Origin: Actinosynnema sp. ALI-1.44
GTDB taxonomy: Bacteria; Actinomycetota; Actinomycetes; Mycobacteriales; Pseudonocardiaceae
Direction of reading: 5' to 3'
DNA: 64,000 bases
Assembly (NCBI RefSeq): GCF_001984155.1
Contig: NZ_MTQO01000033.1
Location: 124,001 to 188,000, forward strand
Shown here: piece by piece, positions 47,211 through 58,800 of the stretch
Position numbering within the stretch: the stretch's first letter is position 1
How the letters are laid out: every line of letters starts with the position of its first letter
Translations under genes and position numbers: made by a program
Notes under the pieces: generated by a model
Told to the model about the DNA's origin: nothing
Seen by the model: only the letters and a program-made list of their open reading frames with translations
Databases searched by the model: none

Positions 47211-50200
47211 ATGAGCGTCGACAGCATCGACACAGTCACGGATGATCCCGCCGGCTCACCCGCGGACTGGCCGGGCACCGGCCCGACCGGCGAGGTGGGC
47301 ACCACGGTGCGGCCGAAAGTGGCAGGCGGCCTGGCCGCGCTGGCGGCGCGCCAGGACACCACGGTGTCGGAGGTCCTGCTGACGGTGCTGGAGGTACTGG
47401 TCAACCGCCACACCGGGCAGTCCGCTGTCGTGGTGGGCACGGTGCGGTCCGGCGCGGTCGCGATCACCACCCGCGAGGTCGGCCCCGATATGCCCTTCAC
47501 CGAACTCATGGGCGGCCTGCGGGTCGCGCACGAGTCACCGGTGGATGTGCTGTTCGGTCACGAGAGCGACCGTGTCGCCGACGAGATCTACCCAGCGGCA
47601 GGCCTGACGGTCTGGGTTGCTGACCGGGCCGACCGCGGGATCGATGTCCGGTTGACGTACGCCACGGCGTTGTTCCGGTCGTCCACGCCACAGCGGATGG
47701 CTGATCACTTCCAGCGACTGCTCGCCTCCGCGGTGCGCAAGCCGAGCACCCCGGTAGGACGGCTGCCGATCCTCCCCGCCTGTGAGCAGCGCTGGCTGCT
47801 TGAGGCGGCCGACGGCGAACGACGGCCGCGTACCGCCGCCTGCTTGCACGATCTCGTCACCGCGCAAGCGGTTCGCCGGCCCGCTGCGGTGGCTGTGATC
47901 GACCGCGCGGGCAGGCATACCTACCGAGAGCTGGACGACCGGTCCAGCAGACTCGCGCATCACCTGCGTGCCCACGGGATCAGGCCGGAGTCGGTGGTCG
48001 CGGTCTGCCAGGACCGTGGTTTCGACCTGGTGGTCAGCCTGCTCGCGGTGCTCAAGGCCGGTGGCGCCTACCTGCCGCTGGACCCCGAGCACCCGGTCGA
48101 CCGGCTCGAGTGGATGATCGCGGACTGCGCGCCCGCGGCCGTGCTCACCTCGTCGGACGTGCTGGGGGAGTGCGGCGCACCAGTGATCCGGGTGGACCGG
48201 ACGGACCTGACCGGCCGGTCTCGCATCGCGCCGGTCAGCGGGGTGGGTCCGGCCAACTTGGCTTACGTGGTCTACACCTCCGGGTCGACTGGCAGGCCGA
48301 AGGGCGTCGCGGCAACGCACGCCGGGATCCGCAACCGGGTGCTGTGGGCGGTGGACGAACTCGGCCTCGGCGAGACCGACCGGGTGCTGCAGAAGACCAC
48401 GATCTCGTTCGACGCCGCAGGCTGGGAGATACTGGCGCCGCTGGTGGCCGGTGGCACCGTGGTGGCGGCACCGCCTGGGGCGCAACGGGATCCGGTCGAA
48501 CTGGTCCGGCTCACCGCCCACCACCGGATCACCGTCGCGCAGTACGTGCCGTCGGTGCTGGCCCAGGTGGTGGCGGAACCCGGCCTGACCGAGTGCACGG
48601 CACTGCGGATGGTGTTCTCCGCGGGAGAGGCATTGCCGGCCTCGCTGGCCGACCAACTGCTGCGCCGGACCGGCGCGCTGCTGTACAACACCTACGGGCC
48701 GACCGAGTGCTCCATCGACGCCACCGCGAAACGCTGCGGCATCGGCGAGCCCGGCCCGGTCGTCTCGATCGGGGCACCGCTGAGCAACACCCGCGTGCTC
48801 GTGCTCGACCAGTACGGCAACCTCGTGCCAGTCGGGGTGCCAGGGGAGTTGCACATCGGTGGCGTGGGGGTGGCGCGTGGGTACGTCGGGCGCCCAGCGC
48901 TCACCGCGGAACGTTTCGTCCCTGATCCGTACGCGGCCGACGAGGGTTCACGGTTGTACCGCACGGGCGACCTGGTCCGCTGGCGCGCCGACGGCATGCT
49001 GGAGTTCCTTGGCCGGCTCGACCGGCAGGTCAAGATCAACGGTGTTCGGGTGGAACCCGGCGAGATCGAGGGCTTGCTGCGGGAACATCCCGAGGTGCGG
49101 GCCGCGGCGGTGAAGCCGTGGGACACCGGTGACGGCCTCACTCTCGTCGGATACGTCGCCGCGACGCCTGCCACGGACATGGCCGCGATCCGTGCCTTCG
49201 CCGATTCCCGGCTGCCGAAGGCCATGGTTCCCGCGGTGTACGTCCGGCTGGACGAGTTTCCCCAGACAGCCAACGGAAAGCTCGACTACGCCCAACTTCC
49301 CGCACCCTCGCGCCGCACATCGGGCGCCGAGCGGGTGGCCCCGCGTGACGCCACCGAACTGGTGGTCGCCCGGATCTGGTCGGAGGTGCTGGGACCGGCC
49401 GCCGGTGATTTCGGCGTGCACGACGACTTCCTCAGCCTCGGCGGTCACTCACTGCTGGTGGCCAAGGTCGCCGCCCGGCTGCGACAGGCCGTGGGCGTGG
49501 ACATCCCGTTCGCACGCGTGTTCAACGCACCGACGATCGCCGAGCTGGCCCGCGTCGTGGCCACGGCACCGCAGGCGGCAAGCGAAGCGCCCGTACCGGT
49601 CGACCGCAGCGGTCGTCTGCCACTGTCGCCTGCCCAGCAACAGCTGTGGTTGCTCGACCGGCTCAACCCAGCCGGACGCGAATACCTGCTCCCGGTGGCC
49701 CTCCGGCTGACGGGCGTCCCCGACGTGCCAGCCCTGCGTCAGGCCTTCACCGGGCTCGTGCGCAGGCACGAGATTCTGCGTACCCGCTACGAGGTTCACG
49801 GTACCGACGTGATTCAGGTGGTGGACGCCCCTGGCGCGTTCCCGTTGCGGACCATCGATCTCTCCGGGATGACCGAAGACTCGGCGCTCGCGGCGCTGCG
49901 GTCCCACGCCGAGCAGGGATTCGACCTCGAACGGGAGCACCCGGTCCGGGCCGTGCTCGCCAAACTGGCCGAGACGGATCACGTGTTGCTGATCGTGGTG
50001 CACCACATCGCGGGCGACGGCTGGTCGATGGACCCGATGGCCCGTGACCTGGCCCAGTCGTACCAAGCCGCTGTCGAAGGACGCGATCCATCGCCGGCGC
50101 CGTTGCCGGTGCAGTACAGCGACTTCACCGTGTGGCAGCGGAAGCGGTCAACCGCGACTTCCGTGGCGTATTGGCGTGACGCTCTTGCCGATGTACAACC

Positions 50201-52820
50201 ACTGTTGCTGCCAACCGATCGTCCCCGCCCGGCGGTCCAGGACACCACGGGCGAGCGGCATGGGTTCACCATCCCGGCAGCCCTGGCCGCCGTGCTGGCC
50301 GAGCTCGGCCAAACCAGGCAGGCCACCCCGTTCATGACCCTGCTCGCGGTGTTCAAGGTCCTGCTCGCCCGGTACAGCGGGCAGTTCGACGTCGCCGTCG
50401 GAGTGCCGGTGGCCCGCCGGGATCTGGTCGTGGTCGAACAGCTGATCGGCCACTTCGTCAACACGATCGTCCTGCGCAGCAGGCTCGACGCGCGAGGCAC
50501 GTTCGAGTCAGCGCTGGAACTGGTGCGGGACAACGCACTCACTGCCTACGGCCACCAGGACCACCCCTTCGAGCAGTTGGTCGCCGAGCTGGCCCCGGAC
50601 CGGGACCTGTCCCGCAACCCGCTGTTCCAGGTGATGTTCCAGGTGCACGACGAGACCCGGACGCCGTTCAGCCTGACCGGTCTGGACGTCCGCCCGTGCA
50701 CGGTGGCGCCACCGGCCGCGATCGTGGACCTGGCGTTGGCGCTGGAGCGCCGCCCGGACGGCGCCTGGTACGGCGAGTTCGAATACGCCACCGCGCTGTT
50801 CGACGCTTCGACCGTGCAACGGATGGCGGAGAACTTCGTCCGGCTCATCACCGAGATCACGGCGCAGGACGGCACGCCCATCAGTGATCTGGATCTGCTC
50901 GGTGCGGGCGAGCGCACGTTGTTGGCGGCACAGTTCGACGACAAGCGGCCGCGAGCCGCGGAATGCCTGCACCGCTTGGTCAGCCGTCAGGCCGCCGAGA
51001 CGCCGGACGCGCCCGCAGTCCGTTGCGGTGCGGGCAACCTGACCTACAGCGAACTGGAGCAACGGGCCAACCAGTTGGCCGGCCACCTGATCGCGGCCGG
51101 TGCGCGGATCGGTGATGTGGTCGCCGTGGCCATGGACCGGGACGGCGGGCTCGTGGTCGCGTTGCTCGCGGTGCTCAAGGTCGGCGGCGTGTACCTGCCC
51201 ATCGATCCACAGGACCCGCCCGAGCGGCTGACGTCGTTGACGACTCGGACCGATGTCCGGTTCATCCTCACACGGCACCAGCACGCGGCCAGGCTGCGAC
51301 CGCTCGGCGCGCCGGTGGTCGATGTCGACGCCGAGCGGGAGCGGATCGCGGCTCGACCGGCTGTGCCGCCGGACGTGCCGGTGCGGCTGGGCGACCTGGC
51401 ATACGTGATCCACACATCGGGTTCCACCGGCCGTCCCAAGGCGGTGATGGTCGAGCACCGGTCCTTCGTGGAGCACTGCGCGGTGATGGCCGGGGTGTAC
51501 CGGATGCGGCCGGGAACCCGGGTCGCGCTGATGGCCTCGACCACGTTCGACGCGTCCATGGACCAGATCGCCGCGCCGCTGATCTCCGGCGCCGCGGTGG
51601 TGATGGTCGACCTGAGGGCGTCGTTGCCCGACGAGATGCTCGACCGGTTGACCGCTGAACACGTGAACGTCATCGACGTGACCCCGGTGTACTACCGGGA
51701 GTTGCTCGACCACCTCAAGCCCGGCGACGGTCGGCTGGCCGAACTGGAACTGATGAGCGTTGGCGGGGATGTCGTGACCTTCGCCGACGCCGCCCGATGG
51801 GCTGCGACCGGGCTGCCCGCCGGGTTCGCCTGCACGTACGGCCCGACCGAGGCCACGATCGCGTCCACGTACCACCTGGTGACCGCGCAAGAGCTGGCCG
51901 GCTGCGCGGCAGGTCGGTTCGTCCCGCTGGGCCGCGGGCTGATCGGCACGCCGCTGTACGTTCTGGACGAACGGATGAACCCGGTGCCCACCGGTGTGGC
52001 CGGCGAGCTGTACATCGGTGGCAGCCGGGTGGCCCGTGGCTACTTCGGGCAGCCGGGGATGACCGCCGATCGTTTCCCGCCGGACCCGTTCTCGGCCGAG
52101 CCAGGGGCGCGGATGTACCGCACCGGGGACCGCGTCCGCAGCCGCGCCGACGGAGTGGTCGAGTTCTTCGGCCGGGTGGACCGGCAGGTGAAGATCCGCG
52201 GCTTCCGGATCGAGCCCGGCGAGGTGGAGGCGACGCTGGCCGGCCACCCCGACGTGGGCCGCGCGGCCGTGGTGGCCAAACAGTCACGTTCGGGTGACCA
52301 CGTGCTTGTCGGGTACGTGGTGCCACGCGATCCCGCTGCGGCACCGGACATCGAACTGGTGCGGGAGTTCCTGGGCAGCAGGTTGCCCGCCCACCTGGTG
52401 CCCTCGTACCTGGTGATGCTGACGCGACTGCCGGTGACGCAGAACGGGAAGGTGGACCGCGACGCGCTGCCGGAGCCGGACGTCGGCGCCACCGGTGACC
52501 GGCCGAAGTACGAGCCGCCACGGGACGAGATCGAACGACGTGTCGCTGAGATCTGGCAGGAGCTGATGGGAATCGCCGAGATCGGGGTGCACGACGACTT
52601 CTTCCGGCTCGGCGGGCACTCCCTGCTGGCGACCAGGGTCTGCCTGCTGCTGCGGCGCGACTTCGGCGTCTCGGTCGGGCTGCGGGCGTTCATGCGGGCC
52701 GCGACCGTGGCCGGAGTGGCCGGTGTCGTGCGGGACGAGATGGACGAGGTGATCTCCGCCCTGTCGGAGGAGGAGGTCGACGCCCTGCTGGGTGCTGACG
52801 AGAGGGACGGACATGAGTGA
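47211..52820 (+). CDS. NRPS 1: partial C - A1 - PCP - C - A2 - PCP
   Basis: The 1,869-residue product starts at ATG 47211. Residues 20-195 look like the C-terminal half of a condensation domain, without HHxxxDG. A1 follows (about 211-700; A3 motif YTSGSTGRPKG about 354; invariant Lys in ANGKLD), then PCP1 (LGGHSLL, Ser about 745). A full C domain (about 806-1160) has HHIAGDGWS near 931. A2 (about 1252-1750; HTSGSTGRPKA about 1401) and PCP2 (LGGHSLL about 1802) end the protein. The ten-residue codes, aligned by eye to GrsA, are A1 DAWQFATIDK (8 of 10 like a known Gln code) and A2 DADDMVTIAK (acidic, no known match; basic side chain suggested). Its stop overlaps the next NRPS start by 8 nt. Confidence 0.9.
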   Translation: MSVDSIDTVTDDPAGSPADWPGTGPTGEVGTTVRPKVAGGLAALAARQDTTVSEVLLTVLEVLVNRHTGQSAVVVGTVRSGAVAITTREVGPDMPFTELMGGLRVAHESPVDVLFGHESDRVADEIYPAAGLTVWVADRADRGIDVRLTYATALFRSSTPQRMADHFQRLLASAVRKPSTPVGRLPILPACEQRWLLEAADGERRPRTAACLHDLVTAQAVRRPAAVAVIDRAGRHTYRELDDRSSRLAHHLRAHGIRPESVVAVCQDRGFDLVVSLLAVLKAGGAYLPLDPEHPVDRLEWMIADCAPAAVLTSSDVLGECGAPVIRVDRTDLTGRSRIAPVSGVGPANLAYVVYTSGSTGRPKGVAATHAGIRNRVLWAVDELGLGETDRVLQKTTISFDAAGWEILAPLVAGGTVVAAPPGAQRDPVELVRLTAHHRITVAQYVPSVLAQVVAEPGLTECTALRMVFSAGEALPASLADQLLRRTGALLYNTYGPTECSIDATAKRCGIGEPGPVVSIGAPLSNTRVLVLDQYGNLVPVGVPGELHIGGVGVARGYVGRPALTAERFVPDPYAADEGSRLYRTGDLVRWRADGMLEFLGRLDRQVKINGVRVEPGEIEGLLREHPEVRAAAVKPWDTGDGLTLVGYVAATPATDMAAIRAFADSRLPKAMVPAVYVRLDEFPQTANGKLDYAQLPAPSRRTSGAERVAPRDATELVVARIWSEVLGPAAGDFGVHDDFLSLGGHSLLVAKVAARLRQAVGVDIPFARVFNAPTIAELARVVATAPQAASEAPVPVDRSGRLPLSPAQQQLWLLDRLNPAGREYLLPVALRLTGVPDVPALRQAFTGLVRRHEILRTRYEVHGTDVIQVVDAPGAFPLRTIDLSGMTEDSALAALRSHAEQGFDLEREHPVRAVLAKLAETDHVLLIVVHHIAGDGWSMDPMARDLAQSYQAAVEGRDPSPAPLPVQYSDFTVWQRKRSTATSVAYWRDALADVQPLLLPTDRPRPAVQDTTGERHGFTIPAALAAVLAELGQTRQATPFMTLLAVFKVLLARYSGQFDVAVGVPVARRDLVVVEQLIGHFVNTIVLRSRLDARGTFESALELVRDNALTAYGHQDHPFEQLVAELAPDRDLSRNPLFQVMFQVHDETRTPFSLTGLDVRPCTVAPPAAIVDLALALERRPDGAWYGEFEYATALFDASTVQRMAENFVRLITEITAQDGTPISDLDLLGAGERTLLAAQFDDKRPRAAECLHRLVSRQAAETPDAPAVRCGAGNLTYSELEQRANQLAGHLIAAGARIGDVVAVAMDRDGGLVVALLAVLKVGGVYLPIDPQDPPERLTSLTTRTDVRFILTRHQHAARLRPLGAPVVDVDAERERIAARPAVPPDVPVRLGDLAYVIHTSGSTGRPKAVMVEHRSFVEHCAVMAGVYRMRPGTRVALMASTTFDASMDQIAAPLISGAAVVMVDLRASLPDEMLDRLTAEHVNVIDVTPVYYRELLDHLKPGDGRLAELELMSVGGDVVTFADAARWAATGLPAGFACTYGPTEATIASTYHLVTAQELAGCAAGRFVPLGRGLIGTPLYVLDERMNPVPTGVAGELYIGGSRVARGYFGQPGMTADRFPPDPFSAEPGARMYRTGDRVRSRADGVVEFFGRVDRQVKIRGFRIEPGEVEATLAGHPDVGRAAVVAKQSRSGDHVLVGYVVPRDPAAAPDIELVREFLGSRLPAHLVPSYLVMLTRLPVTQNGKVDRDALPEPDVGATGDRPKYEPPRDEIERRVAEIWQELMGIAEIGVHDDFFRLGGHSLLATRVCLLLRRDFGVSVGLRAFMRAATVAGVAGVVRDEMDEVISALSEEEVDALLGADERDGHE

Positions 52821-55800
52821 GGACAAGGCAGTCCGGGCCGCCCGGTTGCGTACCCGGCTGCTTGAGCGTCGGCTGGCCGCTCAGCGCATCACGCGTGCGG
52901 ACCGGACCAAGCCGTTGCCGCTGTCGTTCGCGCAGCAACGGTTGTGGTTGCTCGAACAGTTACGGCCGGGCGGGCTGGAGTACCTGATCCCAGTGGCGTT
53001 GCGGATCGAGGGCGTGCTCGACGTGGCCGCACTGCGGCACGCGCTGGACCGGGTGGTGGCGCGGCACGAGGTGCTGCGCACCAGGTACGTCAGCGTGGAC
53101 AACGTGCCGATGCAGGTGATCGACGAACACGCCGAGATCCGCGTCGACGAAGTCGATCTCCGTGAGCTGAAAGCCGGAGAGCGCGAGCGCCGCCTGACCG
53201 AACTGCTTGCCGCCGAAGGCAGGCGACCGTTCAGCCTGCAGGCCGAACTGCCGTTCCGAACGACCCTGTACCGGCTGACCGACACCGAGTCCGTCCTGCT
53301 CGTGACCGTGCACCACATCGCGTTCGACGGCTGGTCGGCCGACATCCTGCGGTCCGAACTGGTCACCGGGTACCAGGCGTGCCAAGCCGGAAGTCCCGAT
53401 TCCGCACCGCCGCTGCCCGTGCAGTACGCGGACTTCGCCGCCTGGCAACGTGAACAGAACACGAGCACCTCGCTCGGCTACTGGCGCGAGCAGTTGGCCG
53501 GACTCGGCGCGTTGCCCCTGCTGACCGACCGGCCGTACCCGCCGGAGTGGGATCCGTCGGGCGCGGCGGTGCGGTTCGAGATCCCGGCCGAGCTGGCCGA
53601 CGCGGCGACCGAGCTCGGGCGCGCACACGGCTGCACCCCGTTCATGGTCCTGCTTGCCGCGGTGCAGGCGTTGCTGGCCAGGCACACCGCACAGAGCGAC
53701 GTGGCCGTGGGCACCCCGATGGCAGGCCGGACCGAGGCGGACGTCGCGGACCTGATCGGTTTCTTCACCAACACCCTTGTGCTGCGTGTGGACGTCAGCG
53801 AAGACATGTCGTTCGGCGACCTGCTCGCCAAGGTCGAACAGGCCACTCTGGAAGCGTTCGACCACCAGGACGTGCCGTTCGAGCAACTGGTGAACGAACT
53901 CCGGCCGACCAGGGACCTGGCTCGCAACCCGTTGTTCCAGGTGGCTTTCGTCTACGAGGTGGACGCGGGCGGCTCGGGACTGTCGCGGGCCGCGCGGATC
54001 AGCGAGATCCCGGTGGAGTGGACACCGGCGAAGTTCGAGCTGACCTTCGCCGTCCGGCAGCGCCAGGACGGTGTGCTCGCCGCGCACATCGAATACGCCA
54101 CCGCCCTGTTCGATCGATCCACAGCGAACTCGTTGGCGGAATGCCTTGTCGCGCTGCTGCGGGCGGTCACGGCCGATCCCGGGACCCTGATCGGCGAGAT
54201 CGACCTGGGCGCCGGAAACTCCGCGCCGCGGCCGTCCTTGTCCGTGCCCGCACCGGCTTGCCTGCACACGCTGGTGGAGCGACGCGCGCAGGAGCGGCCA
54301 GGCTCGGTCGCCATATCACACGGATCGACGAACGTGACCTATGCGCAGCTCAACCGGCGAGCCAACAGGCTGGCGCACCACCTCATCGCACTGGGCGCCG
54401 GTCCGGGCTCACTCGTCGGTGTGCGGATGAACCGCGGCGAGTGCCTGGTCATCGCCCTGCTGGCGATTCTCAAGACAGGCGCGGGGTACCTGCCGCTCGA
54501 CCCGGCGCAGCCCGCTGGCCGGACCGGCTTCATGGTCGACGACTCGGCGGTCACCACCGTGCTGACCGAGCAGAGCCTGGCCAGTGACCTGGCCGGCACG
54601 GTGGACCACCTCGTGGTGCTCGACGACATGGGCCTGCGCTCGCGGCTGGCCGATCTGCCCGACGTGAACCCGGCACCACGGGCGAGCCTGGACGATCTGG
54701 CGTACGTGATCTACACGTCCGGCTCGACCGGACAGCCGAAGGGCGTCATGGTGAGCCACCGAAACGTCGTCCGGCTGTTCGCCGCGGCCCAGCCGCGGTT
54801 CCACTTCGGACACGAGGACGTGTGGACGCTGTTCCACTCGTACGCCTTCGACTTCTCGGTGTGGGAGATCTGGGGCGCGCTGACGTACGGCGGCAGGCTT
54901 GTGGTCGTGCCGTTCGAGGTCTCCCGTTCGCCGGAGGACTTCGCGGCACTGCTGTCGGCCGAGGCGGTCACGGTGCTCAACCAGACGCCGTCCGCGTTCG
55001 CCAACCTGCTGGGCGTGCCCGCGGACCAGGTGGGACCGCTGGCGGTGCGGGCAGTGGTGTTCGGTGGCGAGGCGCTGGACGTCTCAGCGCTGGCGCCGTG
55101 GTTCGCCCGGTACGGCGACAAGGCGCAGATGATCAACATGTACGGCATTACCGAGACCACCGTACACGTCACGTATCGCGAGGTGGTCATCGCGGACACG
55201 GTCCGCCACGGCGGCGCCGGGCGCAGCCCGATCGGCGCACCGCTGGCCGACCTCGAACTGCACGTGCTTGACGCGGCCATGCGGCCGGTTCCGCCTGGGA
55301 TACCGGGAGAGTTGTACGTGGGTGGCGCCGGACTGGCCCGTGGCTACCTGAACCGGCCGCGGCTGACGGGCGAGCGGTTCGTGCCGGACGCGTACTCCGG
55401 GCGTCCCGGCGCGCGGCTGTACCGCACGGGTGACCGGGCCAGGCTGATGCCGGACGGCGAGATCGAATTCCTCGGCCGGGTCGACGACCAGGTCAAGATC
55501 CACGGTTTCCGGATCGAGACGGGTGAGGTGGAGAGCGCGATCACCCAGTACGGCCCGGTGGAGGCCGCGGTCGTCGTGGCACAGGGCGACGGCGCGGACC
55601 GGCAGCTCGTGGGTTACGTGGTACCGCGGCGAGAAGCGGAGTTCGACGGGGGAGCGCTGCGCGCGTATCTGACCAGCAGGCTGCCCCGTTACATGATCCC
55701 GGCCCGGTTCGTGCGGCTCGATGTTTTGCCGTTGACCGCCAACGGAAAGGTGAACCGGCGTGCTCTGCCCGAGCCCGCTCGGGTCGCGGTGGAAGCCGGT

Positions 55801-58800
55801 CGCGACCACGTACCGCCCGTCACCCCGGTCGAGCACGCCATGGCCGAGGTGTGGGCGGACGTGCTGCATGCCGAGCGGATCGGCACGACGGACAACTTCT
55901 TCGAGCTCGGCGGCGACTCGATCCGTGCGGTCCGTGTGGTCGGCCGCTTGCGGGCGGACGGCATCCCGGTCACCGTGCAGGATCTGTTCCGCCACCAGAC
56001 GATCACCGCGCTTGCCGCCTCGACGCCCGCCGGACGGCACCCCGTCGCCGAGGACCGCCGGGTCCTGCCGATGGAACTGATCAGCGCGGCCGACCGGGCC
56101 GCACTGCCTGCCGGTGTGGTCGACGCCTACCCCTTGAGCGACGGCCAAGCCGGCATGGTCTACGAGATGATGGCCGACCCGGATCTGCGGCCGTACCACA
56201 ACGCCGCCTGCTTCCTGGTCCGCGACAACGGGCCGTTCTCGCTTGACGCGTTGCGGCTGGCTGTCCAGGCGATGACCGAACGGCACGAGGTGCTGCGTAC
56301 CTCCATCGAGCTCACCGGTTACAGCACCGCCTTGCAGCTCGTGTACGGCAAAGTGGATGTGGCTGTGGATCATGTGGACCTGCGCGAGGTGGACCCGGCC
56401 GCGCACGAGCGGTTCGTCGACGAGGCGTTGGGCGCCCAGCGACGGGATCTGTTCGACCTCACTCGACCTGGGCTCTGGCGGCTCGCGGTGTACCAGGAGG
56501 CCGACGACCGCTGGCGGTTCGCGCTGGTCGAGTGTCACGCCATCCTGGACGGCTGGAGCCATCACGCGCTGATCACCGAGATGCTGGCCTGGTACCGGGC
56601 GTTCAGGGACGGTACCGCCCCCGATGTGGCCGCGGCGCCCGTCACGCGGTACGCGGACTTCGTGCGGATGGAGCAGACCGCGGTCGAGTCAGGTGACCGG
56701 GAGTTCTGGGCCGGTCGGTTCGACTTGGCGGAGAAGCTGGTGCTGCCGGTCGTGTGGGCGGATCCGGAGCCGGGCCCCGATCCGGTCTACGACATCCACG
56801 TGCCCTACAGCCACCTCGAACCCGCGCTGCGGCAACTGGCGGCCGCGGCGGGTGCCTCGATGAAGAGCGTGTTGCTCACCGCTCATCTCAAGGTGATGAG
56901 CATGCTCACCGATCAACCCCGGTTCGTCACGGGGCTGGTCAGCAACGGGCGGCTGGAAACGGTCGACGGCGACCGGACGTTCGGCATGCACCTCAACGTC
57001 GTGCCGTTCGTGTCCCCGGAGTTCACCGGTAGCTGGTGCGACGTGGTGCGGGCGGTGTTCGCCGAAGAGGTCGCGTTGTGGCCGCACCGCCGTTACCCGA
57101 TGGGCGCGATGCGGCGCGACCAAGGACGCGGTGACGCACTGGTCGACGTCGGCTTCAACTACCTGGACTTCCACGTGCTGGACCGGGAAAGCGTGGACGT
57201 GTCGGCCACTGTGGACCGCAGTCCCAACGAGGTCCATTGGGGAGTGTCGACCGAGTGGGGCCGGCTCGTGCTCGTCGGCAACGCCCAGTCCGTGGCCAAG
57301 GAGTACGGCATGATGCTCGGCCGGCTTTACAGCGCCGTGCTCACCGCGATGGCCACGGACGGATCCGCTTCCGCGGCAGGGAGCCTGCTTCCGGCCGTCG
57401 ACCGGCGGCACCTGCTGGATCAGCCGGCGACAGTCACGGAAGTCGTTCCGCGCACGCTCTACGACATCGTGGCGCACTGGGCGGAGCGGACGCCCGGCGC
57501 CGAAGCGCTCGTGTACGGCGGAACCAAGCTGACCTACGCACGGCTGATCGCTGAAGCCGACCGGCTCGCTGTGCGGCTGCACACGGCAGGCGTCGGCCGG
57601 GGAAGTGTGGTCGGCTTGTGCCTGCCCAGGGGCGTGCACCTGATCGTGGCCGAGCTGGCCGTGTCCAGGGCAGGCGGCGCGTTCCTGCCGCTGGACCCGG
57701 GGCAGCCGGTGGCCAGGATCGAGTTCATGCTCACCGACGCGGGCGTGCGGCACCTGGTCCAGACCGAGGCGGTCGCGGCGGACCTGGGTGACCTGGGCCG
57801 CGAGGTGATCCTGGTGGACAGCCACGAGCCGCCTCCCACCGCGGTGGATCTGCCGGCAGTGGACACCGAGGACATCGCGTACGTGATCTACACGTCCGGT
57901 TCGACCGGACGGCCGAAAGGGGTCGCTGTGCCCCATCGGGGATTGGCCCACATGGTCGCCACGCACGCCGAGCACGTCGGCATCGAGCCCGGCGAACGCG
58001 TGCTGCAGCTGGCCTCGCCGATCTTCGACATCTCGATCTTCGAGATCCTGCTCGCGCTCGGCCAGGGCGCGACCCTGGTGACCGCTGCGCCGGAGCGGCT
58101 GGTGCCCGGTGAGCCGCTCGCCGAGCTCATCTGTGCCGAACGCGTCACCCATCTGGCGATCGTGCCGTCCGCGCTGGCGTTGCTGCCCACCGACGGCTAC
58201 ACGCCCCGCGTGGTGGTCGTCGGCGGCGAGGAGTGCCCGCCTGCCCTGGCGGAACGGTGGTCATCGATCGCCAGGTTCGTCAACGGATACGGCCCGACCG
58301 AAACCACCGTGTGGGCCACTGTGGACACCTGTGTGCCCGGTACCGGGCGGCTGACCATCGGCCGGGCGATCAACGGGGCGCGTGCCTACGTGGTGGATCC
58401 GGACCTGCGGCCGCGACTCACCGGGGTGCCCGGCGAACTGGTCGTCGGCGGCATGGGCGTGGCCACCGGCTACCTCGGACGGCCCGGCCTGACCGCGGAG
58501 AGGTTCGTGCCGGACCCGTTCGGCGACCAGCCCGGTGGCCGGCTCTACCGCACGGGAGATCGGGTACGGCGGCTGGCCGACGGCCGGATCGACTTCCTGG
58601 GACGGCTGGACAGCCAGGTCAAGATCCGCGGGCACCGGGTCGAACTCGGCGAGATCGAGGCGTACCTGCACGAGCACCCGTCGGTCCGCCAGGCCGTGGT
58701 CACCACGTTCCGTTCACCGGGCGGTGACCTGCAGGTGGCCGGCTACTACACCACGGCGGGCCAGGACGTGCCGTCCGCCGACGTGGCGGCGTTCCTCGGC

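Noticed and set aside
56080-57400. Epimerisation domain after PCP3
   Set aside because: The GGDSI carrier suggested it, but the domain keeps a C-type core (CHAILDGWS) and is followed directly by an A domain; E-specific motifs were not found.
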